From: Bdellovibrionales bacterium RBG_16_40_8
GTDB taxonomy: Bacteria; Bdellovibrionota; Bdellovibrionia; Bdellovibrionales; UBA1609
Direction: 5' to 3'
Assembly (NCBI GenBank): GCA_001769925.1
Contig: MEPT01000108.1
Span: forward strand, 16,751-25,636
DNA length: 8,886 nucleotides
In this document: piece by piece, positions 1-7,411 of the stretch
How positions within the stretch are numbered: the first letter of the stretch is position 1
Layout: each line of letters opens with the position of its first letter
Notes under the pieces: generated by a model
The model's database searches: none
Seen by the model: only the letters and a program-made list of their open reading frames with translations
What the model was told of the DNA's origin: nothing
Program-made: the position numbers and the translations under genes

Positions 1-439
1 AAAGATCTAATGCGCCAAGGCCACCGGACTTATTTTTATTTGCCAATACTTTAGCTAAAATAAGAACTAGCGCTAGCTTCATGGTTTCAGACGGTTGATA
101 GCGAAAAAAACCCAAATCAATCCAACGTTGAGCACCATAAGAGGTTTTGCCCTTAAAAATAACAAGCACAAGCATTAATAAGTTTAACCCGTAAAAAAAA
201 TAAGCTCCTCTGCGAAAAAAATTATAATCTATAATAGTAATGCCAAAAAATATGCACCAACCCAAAAATAGCCAGACTAATTGCTGCCAGAAAAGAGAAT
301 GTATCCCTGCACTCACTCCATGAGTAGCGCTGTATAAATTAATTATGCCAATTATATTTAAGCCTAATACTATAAATATTAAATTAGAATCGAGCCTGCG
401 AAAAAAATTTCTCTCTTCTACCTGCATTTCTAATTTCAC
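1..439 (-). CDS. rodA: RodA, SEDS-family peptidoglycan glycosyltransferase (N-terminal part; gene continues past the left edge)
   Basis: RodA polymerises lipid II into glycan strands in the inner membrane, paired with the transpeptidase PBP2. I translated the visible 146 codons by hand. After a short basic N-terminus come hydrophobic segments (SNLIFIVLGLNIIGIINLYS and later ones), then the SEDS hallmark GAQRWIDLGFFRYQPSE followed by MKLALVLILAK, typical of RodA/FtsW proteins. The mrdA partner directly upstream favours RodA over FtsW. I chose the GTG at 439-437: AGGAG (minus strand, 452-448) lies 8 nt upstream, and the GTG overlaps the mrdA stop as GTGA. An in-frame ATG at 427 is possible but would put that ribosome site about 20 nt away. 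The overlap suggests translational coupling to mrdA. The C-terminal two thirds lie outside the window. Confidence 0.93.
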   Translation of the reverse strand, partial: MKLEMQVEERNFFRRLDSNLIFIVLGLNIIGIINLYSATHGVSAGIHSLFWQQLVWLFLGWCIFFGITIIDYNFFRRGAYFFYGLNLLMLVLVIFKGKTSYGAQRWIDLGFFRYQPSETMKLALVLILAKVLANKNKSGGLGALDL

Positions 440-2421
440 TCGTTAATCTCCTCTATTGCCGCGGCATCAGGCAAAGTTTCAACTTTTATGGATTTTTTGT
501 CCTTTAGTAATTCAGGATGATTTTTTTCAAAGTAAGCTCTAATTACATCCCTAACAACCGGTGCTGAACCAACGTTACCGTGGCAGGAGTGTTCGGTTAA
601 AGCTCCTACTATTATCTCTGGGTTATTAGCTGGTGCAAATGCGATAAATGCACCGTGATGGCGTTGGGTCAGGGGACGTTTTTCGCATGAGCTATAAATG
701 TCATCAGCAGAAAATGACATAATTTGACTTGTGCCAGTTTTGCCAGCAATTTCAACTCCTGGGATTTTCCACCAACGTGCGGTACCGCGCTCGCCGTTGG
801 CAACACGGCGCAGGGCTTCTCGTACGATAAGAATATTTTTTTTATCAACGAATGCGCCATTTTCATCAGGTATCGTAATGTCTCTTGCTGGCTGTGGGCT
901 AAATTCTTTTATGATATTCATATGCTCATCAGTAATTTTCTTAACTAGTATAGGCTTAAATAATTTGCCTTCAGTTGCAATAGTATTGTAGGCGAGCGTC
1001 ATTTGCAGAAGAGTAGTTAGTACGTATCCTTGCCCTATGGCATTTGATAAATTTTCTCCAGGTTGCCATGGTTCGCCAATTGTTTTTAATTTCCAATCTT
1101 TTGTGGGGAATAATCCGGCGGCTTCATGGCTTAGTTCGATATTTGTACGACTTCCGAGACCTACTAATTTTGCGTATTTCGCCAAGGTGTCAATGCCTAA
1201 TTGAATTCCCATCTTATAAAAAAATACATTACTCGAGCTTTCTATTGCCCGAAGAATATTAATATCACCATGACCATTTCTAAGTGAATCGTGATAAAAG
1301 CGATTGCCAAAGCGCATCTTTCCGGGGGCGCTGACAATGGTTGTTGATGTTACTATACCTTCTTGAAGTGCCGCTAATGCGACGATTGGTTTGAGTGTTG
1401 AACCAGGTGAAAAGTGATCTTGTATAATTTTATTTCGTAATGGGTTAAACGGGTCATTTATAAGCTGAGCCCATATTTCTTTAGTAATTCCTCTGGCAAA
1501 TTTATTGGGATTAAAAGATGGGGTATTCACCCAGGCCAAAATTTCTCCATTAGTTTTCATAACCAAAAGACCGCCTGTCCGTGGGCCAATGCGATCTTTT
1601 TGTTCGGTCATTGCTTTATATGCGGCGACTTGTATGTCTTTATCAAGGGTTAGCACAAGATTTTTGCCAGCTACCTCAAGCTGTGGTCTTAATTCAGAAA
1701 GTACCTTATTTTTTGTTGAAGTTTCTCGGCCGTGGGCATCAACTTCGATAAAATTTAAACCATCACGACCGCGCAAATCAAAATCCCAAACATCTTCAAG
1801 ACCGCTTTGGCCTACATAATCTCCCTGTTGAAGCAAAATTTTACCGGCATTTTTTTTTGTATAATTATCAAGTTGTGCTTTAGATATTTCGCTCACATAG
1901 CCAAAAAGCTGGGCTCCATTATCTTCAAAAGGATAATAACGTAAAACAGTTTCATCGACGTTTAGGCCGGGATTATCTATACGAATTTTTTTTAATCGAA
2001 AAACCTCTTCAAAAGATAAATTTTCTTTAATTGAAACGGGCATAAAAGACCCATTTTTTTTACTCTGCATAACTTTATCTGAAATAATTTTTGGATTAAT
2101 GCTTAAAATTTTTCCGACTTCTTGTGAAGTATCTTCAAGATTAGAAGCGTATTGAGGGGATATGGTTACTTCAAACCCTACAGTATTATCAACTAGTATT
2201 CTGTTTTCACGATCAAGCATCAGGCCTCGAGGGGCACGAATCTTATTTTCTTTTACTCTATTTTTTTCAGAATATTCACGTAGTTCAGCTCCTCGTAAAA
2301 TTTGCAGATACCAAAGTCGTAAAAAAAGAACTACGAAAGTTACAAATAAAATTCCGTAAATCAGTCTGAATCTAGGGTGCAAATCACGAGCTTCATCTTC
2401 AGACGTTTCAAAGATACTCAT
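436..2421 (-). CDS. mrdA: Penicillin-binding protein 2, elongation-specific peptidoglycan D,D-transpeptidase
   Basis: PBP2 is the class B PBP that cross-links new side-wall glycan made by RodA. The 661-aa length is usual for the family. Residues about 18-36 form the single membrane anchor (RLIYGILFVTFVVLFLRLWY). The pedestal/dimerisation domain follows, opening with RAPRGLMLDRENRILVDN near 63-79. The transpeptidase domain carries all three penicilloyl-serine motifs: S341-T-L-K344 (catalytic Ser in SPGSTLKP), S396-S-N398 and K561-T-G563. Two cysteines in the periplasmic catalytic domain (C579, C613) could form a disulfide; this is inference. The ATG overlaps the mreD stop as ATGA and has no strong Shine-Dalgarno, so translation is probably coupled to mreD. 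The gene lies third in mreC-mreD-mrdA-rodA. The catalytic machinery appears intact. Confidence 0.96.
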   Translation of the reverse strand: MSIFETSEDEARDLHPRFRLIYGILFVTFVVLFLRLWYLQILRGAELREYSEKNRVKENKIRAPRGLMLDRENRILVDNTVGFEVTISPQYASNLEDTSQEVGKILSINPKIISDKVMQSKKNGSFMPVSIKENLSFEEVFRLKKIRIDNPGLNVDETVLRYYPFEDNGAQLFGYVSEISKAQLDNYTKKNAGKILLQQGDYVGQSGLEDVWDFDLRGRDGLNFIEVDAHGRETSTKNKVLSELRPQLEVAGKNLVLTLDKDIQVAAYKAMTEQKDRIGPRTGGLLVMKTNGEILAWVNTPSFNPNKFARGITKEIWAQLINDPFNPLRNKIIQDHFSPGSTLKPIVALAALQEGIVTSTTIVSAPGKMRFGNRFYHDSLRNGHGDINILRAIESSSNVFFYKMGIQLGIDTLAKYAKLVGLGSRTNIELSHEAAGLFPTKDWKLKTIGEPWQPGENLSNAIGQGYVLTTLLQMTLAYNTIATEGKLFKPILVKKITDEHMNIIKEFSPQPARDITIPDENGAFVDKKNILIVREALRRVANGERGTARWWKIPGVEIAGKTGTSQIMSFSADDIYSSCEKRPLTQRHHGAFIAFAPANNPEIIVGALTEHSCHGNVGSAPVVRDVIRAYFEKNHPELLKDKKSIKVETLPDAAAIEEINE

Positions 2422-2957
2422 ATAAGTTCTGACTCGGTTTCTTTAGGCGCTTCTTTTTGCGTAAATTGATCTACAAAGCAAAAAAGATAATATAATGGTA
2501 GAGCAAATGCCGCAGTTAGTAGTGGGCGAAGAGCTATATCAAACAGGTGAAAATCAGACAGTGGTGGTGTCTCGAAAACCCATGACCAGACAAATGTGTA
2601 AATCGGCAAGAGTACTGATGATAGACCACATGCCAGTATGTAAGAATTTACCCCAGACCACAAAACTCGATCGCGTAACATGTATATTGATCCAAGAAGT
2701 GAAAGGTTTACGGCAAACCCCATTTGTAAAGGGATGCCACTCATCGAAACCAAAATAAGTGTTGAAATATAAGACATTATCACTGCCTCGGCCGGTGAGC
2801 GATAAAGAGTCCAATAATTAAAAACAAGAAGCCATAAATTTGGTGCAGGTGAAAACCCAAAAATGTGTAACCATAATGAGGATTGCATTGCGGCAAGTAG
2901 GCAAGACATAATTGTGAAGAGAAGATAGTTTGAAAGTAGTAATCCGATTTCGCGCAT
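2418..2957 (-). CDS. mreD: MreD, rod shape-determining inner-membrane protein
   Basis: MreD is a small multi-pass inner-membrane protein of the elongasome that works with MreC and MreB. The 179-aa product is strongly hydrophobic, with about five or six probable membrane segments, for example around 10-35, 42-50, 58-72, 80-93, 104-128 and 142-163. It ends in a charged cytoplasmic-looking tail (DQFTQKEAPKETESELI). Sequence conservation in MreD is low, so the call rests on length, hydropathy and position between mreC and mrdA, the standard order. The ATG at 2957-2955 is well supported. GAGGAG on the minus strand (2971-2966) lies 8 nt upstream and is formed by the last two Glu codons of mreC, so the ribosome site is embedded in the preceding gene. 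Confidence 0.9.
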   Translation of the reverse strand: MREIGLLLSNYLLFTIMSCLLAAMQSSLWLHIFGFSPAPNLWLLVFNYWTLYRSPAEAVIMSYISTLILVSMSGIPLQMGFAVNLSLLGSIYMLRDRVLWSGVNSYILACGLSSVLLPIYTFVWSWVFETPPLSDFHLFDIALRPLLTAAFALPLYYLFCFVDQFTQKEAPKETESELI

Positions 2958-2962
2958 AATTA

Positions 2963-3829
2963 CTACTCCTCAAAATTTTGATGGTTAGCATTAAGCACAA
3001 CAAAAATTTCTTCTAAATCTGAGGTAGTTACTGCTGGCTGTAGGGTTACTTGCTGTCCAAGACCATACGGCTTTTCGATTATTTTTGTCACAGATCCGAT
3101 AGGAAATCCCTTTGGGAAATAATTATCAATGCCGCTAGTAACAATAATGTCGCTCATTTTCACGTCGTCATCACGTTTAAGAAGCGATAAGGTTAAAGAA
3201 TCGCTGGTAAGACCTTGAGCTATGCCGCGAGCTCGTGATCTTTGAACTACGCCATCAATAACTGCATAGCGATCAGTAATTAGCAGAATTTTTGCTGTAT
3301 TAGGCTCAATATCTGTTATGTAACCAACTACGCCGTTAATAGTCAGTGTGCCCATGCCTTTTTTAACTCCATGAGATGAGCCGCGATCAATTGTCACTGT
3401 TTCATAGTCAGTAAGAAGATCTCTGCCGATAATTCTTGAAGCTAATAAATTCATATGAGTTTTTTGCTTAAAAGCTAATAAATGTCCCAATCGTTCGTTT
3501 TCTAGTTTAAGTTCGGTGAGCTCGCCAAGCTGTGCTTTTAGTTCTGCCAGTTGACCAGTTAGTTCACGATTGGTTTTTTTTATATTTATTAAGTTCAGAT
3601 ATAGATCTGTCGTGCCGCGAACGTTTGAGCTAAAGGCTGCATATGAGTTTTGCGTGACTCCAGCGGTATAAAAAAATGGGATCAAAATCCATGGCTTGTC
3701 TTTGGAGCGCTGCTGCAGATTAACTGATAGCAGTGGTATGGCAACCAATGTCGCAATGATAAATAGTCGTCTAAGATCGAAATTGAAGAAATTCAAACTG
3801 TAATAACCCCTACTTACTAACGTTAACAA
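2963..3829 (-). CDS. mreC: MreC, rod shape-determining periplasmic scaffold protein
   Basis: MreC is anchored in the inner membrane, projects into the periplasm and activates PBP2/RodA. The product shows the family layout: an N-terminal membrane segment (about 20-37, RRLFIIATLVAIPLLSV), a coiled coil (about 75-120, with repeated TNRELTGQLAELKAQL-like heptads), then the two-beta-domain MreC region (about 125-285) with TIDRGSSHGVKKGM and the typical TSGIDNYFPKGFPIGSV stretch. The length of 288 aa is normal. No ATG or GTG start precedes the membrane segment. The outermost start is TTG at 3829 with no clear ribosome site. A second TTG at 3796 (giving 277 aa, MNFFNFDLRRLF...) has AGGGG 10 nt upstream and fits family N-termini better. 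It is the first gene of the elongation operon, and the neighbour upstream is divergent, so mreB is not adjacent. Confidence 0.94.
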   Translation of the reverse strand: MLTLVSRGYYSLNFFNFDLRRLFIIATLVAIPLLSVNLQQRSKDKPWILIPFFYTAGVTQNSYAAFSSNVRGTTDLYLNLINIKKTNRELTGQLAELKAQLGELTELKLENERLGHLLAFKQKTHMNLLASRIIGRDLLTDYETVTIDRGSSHGVKKGMGTLTINGVVGYITDIEPNTAKILLITDRYAVIDGVVQRSRARGIAQGLTSDSLTLSLLKRDDDVKMSDIIVTSGIDNYFPKGFPIGSVTKIIEKPYGLGQQVTLQPAVTTSDLEEIFVVLNANHQNFEE

Positions 3830-3935
3830 AAGGTGGCGCGCTAATTCAACTAAATCTCTAGATAAATATACTTGATAAAACCGAAAAAAATCGTCAAGCT
3901 ATGACTCTTAACTTATTGAGGGGAGAGTTGCCGTT
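3830..3935. promoter_or_regulatory. Divergent intergenic region between mreC and the ppiD-like gene
   Basis: This 106-bp AT-rich spacer must hold start signals for both the elongation operon (minus) and the isomerase gene (plus). The minus strand has a good -35-like TTGACG (plus 3892-3897) and a TATATT (plus 3865-3870), but they are 21 bp apart, longer than usual. The plus strand has TTGATA at 3872-3877 without a convincing -10 at 16-18 bp. I therefore place the promoters in the spacer by logic but cannot fix their boxes. Confidence 0.4.
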
Positions 3936-5423
3936 ATGCTTGAAAAAGTTCGTGAACCGTGGAGCGGTAGCAAATCTAAGAGTATTCTTGCGTATATTAT
4001 CTTTGGGTTAATTTGCGTCACGTTTGTTTTTGTGGGCTTTTCGCCAACAGGTACCGGTATTTCTGGTGGCGCCGGCACCGCCGCAACAGTTAACGATGTT
4101 GTTATATCTTTGTTAGACTTTCAGGATCAGGTCAATATGATTGAAAATCAAATGGGCGATTCGATGAAGAACATTCCTGCCGCTAAGCGGCAATCGCAAT
4201 ATAAAGAGATACGTAATTATGCATTAAATAATCTAGTTGCCCGTGAGGTTGCTTATCAGTCTGCAGTGCGCGCGGGGATATTGCCGACTATTTCTGCAAC
4301 CAGGGACATGATAACTAATGTCCCATTGTTTCAAGAAAATGGTCGCTTCGCCAGAGAAAAATACAAAATATTTTTGGCTAATAAAAATACTACTGCATCT
4401 GATTTTGAAAATAAAATAAAGCGCAATGTGGTTATAGCTGAATTGAACGAACTTTTTCTAACAGCTCTACAAACTCCAAAAGTTATGCAAGATATGGATA
4501 ATCAGATTCGTAATACAAAAATAATCTTAGATTTTGTGAAAATTGATTCAATTCAACTGACTAACGCGTTAACTGTCAGTAATGACGCTATAGCAGCATT
4601 TTTGTCTAAGCCCGAAAATCAGTCAAAAATTAAATCTTATTTTGAGGCCAATAAACAAGAATATTCTACGCAAGAGCAAGTCAGAGCCAGACATATCTTA
4701 TTAAAAGGTGATGCCACTGAGGTGTTAACCAAAATTACAGCTATACGTAAAGAGGCTGAAAAGGCTGATTTTGCAGAGCTTGCGAAAAAATATTCTGAAG
4801 ACGAAGGGTCACAATCTAAGGGTGGTGATGTTAATTTTTTCTCAAGAGGTCAAATGGTGAAAGAGTTTGAAAATGCTGCATTTTCTCTACCTATTGGTAA
4901 AGTATCAGATCCTATTAAAACTGCTTATGGGTATCATCTGATTAAGGTAGAAGAGCGTCGTGAAGGAGAAACCAAAACCCTTGAGAGCGTTCAAAATGAA
5001 ATAGCAAAAAAACTTGTTAGCGATGAGTTAAAAGACGAAAGCCTGCAAGAATTATCAGAACTTTTAAAAAATAAAAAAAATATTTCAAGTTGGCTAGATA
5101 GATTCAAGCTAAAGTGGGAGGACTCAGGAGAGTTCAGTTTAGATCAGAGTTATGTGCCAAAGATAAATGCAGGGCCAGAGGTTTTTACTTCAGCGTTGAA
5201 CCTTAAAAATCCTGGTGAAATGCTGCCTAATTTAGTAAGGCAAGGGCCCATAAGCTATGTGCTACGTCTAAAGAAATTAACGAACCCGGTTTTTTCTAGT
5301 ACTAAAAAAATAGATTCTTCTTCTTTTCGCCAAACCGGTAGCGCAGAAGAGAGCCTGGGGCTTTGGGCTGAGGAGCTTAAAAAATCAGCACTTATTCATC
5401 GCAATGAGGCAATTTTAAATTAA
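3936..5423 (+). CDS. Membrane-anchored periplasmic peptidyl-prolyl cis-trans isomerase, PpiD/SurA type
   Basis: This is a parvulin-type proline isomerase/chaperone, probably helping fold exported proteins at the periplasmic face of the inner membrane. The 495-aa product has a short basic cytoplasmic N-terminus, one membrane segment at about 16-35 (SILAYIIFGLICVTFVFVGF), a SurA_N/PpiD-like helical chaperone region at about 48-200, and one PpiC rotamase domain at about 247-340 (VRARHILLKGD ... FAELAKKYSEDEGSQSKGGD ... FSLPIGKVSDPIKTAYGYHLIKVEE). PpiD of Escherichia coli is larger (623 aa) with the same order, so this is a compact PpiD-like protein. A strong GAGGGGAGAG ribosome site at 3918-3927 sits 8 nt before the ATG. 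It is transcribed divergently from mreC across 106 bp. Whether it serves elongasome proteins specifically is not shown by the sequence. Confidence 0.9.
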   Translation: MLEKVREPWSGSKSKSILAYIIFGLICVTFVFVGFSPTGTGISGGAGTAATVNDVVISLLDFQDQVNMIENQMGDSMKNIPAAKRQSQYKEIRNYALNNLVAREVAYQSAVRAGILPTISATRDMITNVPLFQENGRFAREKYKIFLANKNTTASDFENKIKRNVVIAELNELFLTALQTPKVMQDMDNQIRNTKIILDFVKIDSIQLTNALTVSNDAIAAFLSKPENQSKIKSYFEANKQEYSTQEQVRARHILLKGDATEVLTKITAIRKEAEKADFAELAKKYSEDEGSQSKGGDVNFFSRGQMVKEFENAAFSLPIGKVSDPIKTAYGYHLIKVEERREGETKTLESVQNEIAKKLVSDELKDESLQELSELLKNKKNISSWLDRFKLKWEDSGEFSLDQSYVPKINAGPEVFTSALNLKNPGEMLPNLVRQGPISYVLRLKKLTNPVFSSTKKIDSSSFRQTGSAEESLGLWAEELKKSALIHRNEAILN

Positions 5424-5442
5424 AGCAAGTTTTTTTTAATTT
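5417..5442 (+). terminator. Weak AT-only hairpin with T-run after the ppiD-like gene
   Basis: AAATTAAA (5417-5424, overlapping the stop codon) and TTTAATTT (5435-5442) are perfect inverted 8-mers separated by 10 nt that include most of an eight-T run (5430-5437). A stem made only of A-T pairs, with its T-run in the loop and arm, is a poor intrinsic terminator. It is still the only termination-like structure before the next gene. Confidence 0.25.
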
Positions 5443-5529
5443 CGTACCAATTTGAGACAAAACCTGGTGCGTATCATATTGATAATCTTATTAGCTCCAA
5501 CCTGATGAAATACGCAGAAATATTTAGCT

Positions 5530-5555
5530 TAAATTTCAAGACTAAAGTCCGATAA
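5530..5555 (+). promoter_or_regulatory. Possible sigma28 (FliA)-like promoter just before the subtilase-PilZ gene
   Basis: TAAA at 5530-5533 and TCCGATAA at 5548-5555 resemble the sigma28 consensus TAAA-N15-GCCGATAA: 4 of 4 in the -35 core and 7 of 8 in the -10. The spacer is 14 nt, one short of optimal. Transcription would begin close to the ATG at 5563, giving a leaderless or nearly leaderless message. This would agree with the absence of a Shine-Dalgarno sequence there. It is a suggestion from a short motif only. Confidence 0.25.
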
Positions 5556-5562
5556 GACCTTT

Positions 5563-7407
5563 ATGGAGCGTGTATTAATTAAATTATTCATATATCTGTT
5601 TTTGTTTTTATCGTTTTCTTCATACGCGCACGGTCAAGTGCGTCGCTACGTTCCTGGTGAAGTTATCGTAAAATTAAAAAATAAGACTGGGGTATCTGGC
5701 CAAAGTTTTTTAGGTAAAGCTACGTCGCAGAAGGGTCTTCGCGTGCGTGGAGCCTTTAAGCGTATGGGTATTTATCATTTCGCAATAAAAGAAAATCAAA
5801 AAGTTGAAGATGCAGTTGAAGAAATGAAGGCAGACCCAGATGTTGAATATGCTGAGCCTAACTATATATTTTCTAAAGCAACAGTTGGTAATGTGACTCA
5901 AAGTTTTTCTGTTCTAGAAGTTTCGGCCATGGCAAGTGCAAGTAGTGAGTATTACATGGCTACAGGCGCGCCTATACAGGTTACAAATACCTGGGCCTCT
6001 ATTGTGCATAATTCAGTGCCGATAGTTGCTGTTATCGATACGGGTTTAAATATGAATCACCCAGTATTTAGTACAACAGACGCTGTTTGGCAGAACCCTG
6101 GCGAAATTCCGGGTAATGGCATCGATGATGACGGCAATGGTTTTGTAGATGATGTCAATGGGTGGAACTTTATTACTAATTCAGGTGTTATGTTAGATGA
6201 CGATGGGCACGGTACACACGTTTCAGGTATTATATTAGGAGTTACACAAGATATATACACTCCACCTTACCCATCGGCGAAGATGCGAATTATGCCTCTT
6301 AAGTTTCTTGACGGTGAGGGGTATGGCAAAACATCTGATGCAATTAAAGCAATTTATTACGCTGTTAATAATGGAGCTACGGTGCTCAACAATTCTTGGG
6401 GTGGCAATAGTTATTCAGCAGCTCTACATGAGGCCATTTCTTATACCTACGATGCTGGTGCTATCTTTGTTGCTGCTGCTGGTAATAATGGGGCTAACAA
6501 TGACTCTAGTCCTATGTATCCTGCCTCATTTGCTGTTCCTAATATTATTTCAGTGGCCGCTACAACAGATACTGATGCGCTGGCTTATTTTTCAAACTAT
6601 GGACACTCGTCAGTTCATTTAGCTTCTCCCGGAGTTTTCATTCTAAGTACCTTGCCTAGTGGTTATGGCAGTATGTCTGGTACGAGCATGGCTACTCCAT
6701 TTGTATCAGGGCTTGCAGCATTAATGAAAACTGAAAGACCAAACCTTTTAGGTTATCAGGCCAAGCAACTTATAATGGGAAACACAGATAGTATCTCTGG
6801 CTTAAACAGTAAGGTAGTCAGCGAAGGGCGTATGGACGTATATAATACAATCCAGGCCACAAAATTAGCAAATATTAGTGGTTCTCAACCACCATATAAA
6901 TATACAAATGCCGATCGAAATCTATCATCAAGTATAGCTGCCAGTGGTTGCGGAGTGGTTTCAAAAATGATTAGTAAAGGTCAAGGTGGCCCTGGTGGTG
7001 GCAGTACTCCTGAAAGTTGGTCTATATTTATTTTGTTGGCGTTGTTAGCATTGCCGATCATTGTATACAATGCGCTTCGCCAGAAAAACCCAAAAGATAA
7101 GCGTCAACATGAGCGTTTCAAAATTAATTCTGAAGTTAAAGTTAAAGTTGGAGATCGTGAACTTATCGGTTCAATCAGTACTATTTCTCTCGGTGGCGTA
7201 CAGCTAAATACCAACGCTATGCTCGAAAGCGGTGGCATTGTTAGCATGGTTATCAGAAGCCCAGATGGCGCAGAACAAATTGCTATTGAAGGCCGGGTAG
7301 TATGGAGTGAAGCGCAAAAAGCTTATGGTGTGCAATTTGCGCAGACCTCACAAGCCATTCATGAGCGTATCGCCACGTGGACAAAGTCGCTCGTGAAGGC
7401 ATCATAA
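5563..7407 (+). CDS. Secreted, membrane-anchored subtilisin-family (S8) serine protease with C-terminal PilZ domain
   Basis: The 614-aa product has these parts in order: signal peptide (about 1-23, cleavage near SSYAHG); I9-like propeptide (about 28-102, YVPGEVIVKLK ... DPDVEYAEPNY); S8 protease domain (about 140-430); linker with SGCG (C463) and a Gly/Pro run (GQGGPGGGSTPE); membrane segment (about 486-505, WSIFILLALLALPIIVYNAL); and PilZ domain (about 514-610). The catalytic set is intact: D159 (AVIDTGLN), H216 (DGHGTHVSG), oxyanion N308 (AAAGNNG) and S375 (SGTSMATP). PilZ shows R514-QHE-R518 (the RxxxR motif) and the closing GRVVWSEAQKAYGVQF. The second c-di-GMP motif reads T540-I-S-L-G-G rather than D/N-x-S-x-x-G. 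Predicted topology puts the protease outside and PilZ in the cytoplasm. The start ATG lacks an AGGAG site, but a stop codon lies only 30 nt upstream in frame and no better start exists. The protease call is firm; regulation by c-di-GMP is inference. Confidence 0.93.
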   Translation: MERVLIKLFIYLFLFLSFSSYAHGQVRRYVPGEVIVKLKNKTGVSGQSFLGKATSQKGLRVRGAFKRMGIYHFAIKENQKVEDAVEEMKADPDVEYAEPNYIFSKATVGNVTQSFSVLEVSAMASASSEYYMATGAPIQVTNTWASIVHNSVPIVAVIDTGLNMNHPVFSTTDAVWQNPGEIPGNGIDDDGNGFVDDVNGWNFITNSGVMLDDDGHGTHVSGIILGVTQDIYTPPYPSAKMRIMPLKFLDGEGYGKTSDAIKAIYYAVNNGATVLNNSWGGNSYSAALHEAISYTYDAGAIFVAAAGNNGANNDSSPMYPASFAVPNIISVAATTDTDALAYFSNYGHSSVHLASPGVFILSTLPSGYGSMSGTSMATPFVSGLAALMKTERPNLLGYQAKQLIMGNTDSISGLNSKVVSEGRMDVYNTIQATKLANISGSQPPYKYTNADRNLSSSIAASGCGVVSKMISKGQGGPGGGSTPESWSIFILLALLALPIIVYNALRQKNPKDKRQHERFKINSEVKVKVGDRELIGSISTISLGGVQLNTNAMLESGGIVSMVIRSPDGAEQIAIEGRVVWSEAQKAYGVQFAQTSQAIHERIATWTKSLVKAS

Positions 7408-7411
7408 CAAA

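Noticed and set aside
836..1860. Long T/A homopolymers in mrdA (around 836-843 and 1851-1858) as frameshift or phase-variation sites
   Set aside because: The reading frame is intact through both and Lys/Asn-rich codons in an AT-rich genome explain the runs.
669..2359. Several open frames on both strands inside the mrdA region (for example 731-991, 1044-1262, 1505-1819 plus; 669-866 minus)
   Set aside because: They overlap a full-length PBP2 with intact catalytic motifs, show no domain pattern or ribosome site, and are typical shadow frames.
2495..3003. Open frames overlapping mreD (2495-2758 plus, 2554-2814 and 2818-3003 minus)
   Set aside because: mreD has the right length, hydropathy, context and a strong ribosome site; the others have none of these.
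3865..3897. TTGACG and TATATT on the minus strand upstream of mreC as a sigma70 promoter
   Set aside because: The boxes are 21 bp apart, well outside the usual 16-18 bp, so I do not call it as a defined promoter.
5461..5507. Near-direct repeat AACCTGGTG / AACCTGATG upstream of the subtilase gene
   Set aside because: Only 8 of 9 positions match, with 38-bp spacing; too short to separate from chance.
6057..6622. Open frames 6057-6260 minus and 6308-6622 plus inside the subtilase
   Set aside because: They lie in the catalytic domain of an intact S8 protease and their compositions look like frame-shifted protease sequence.
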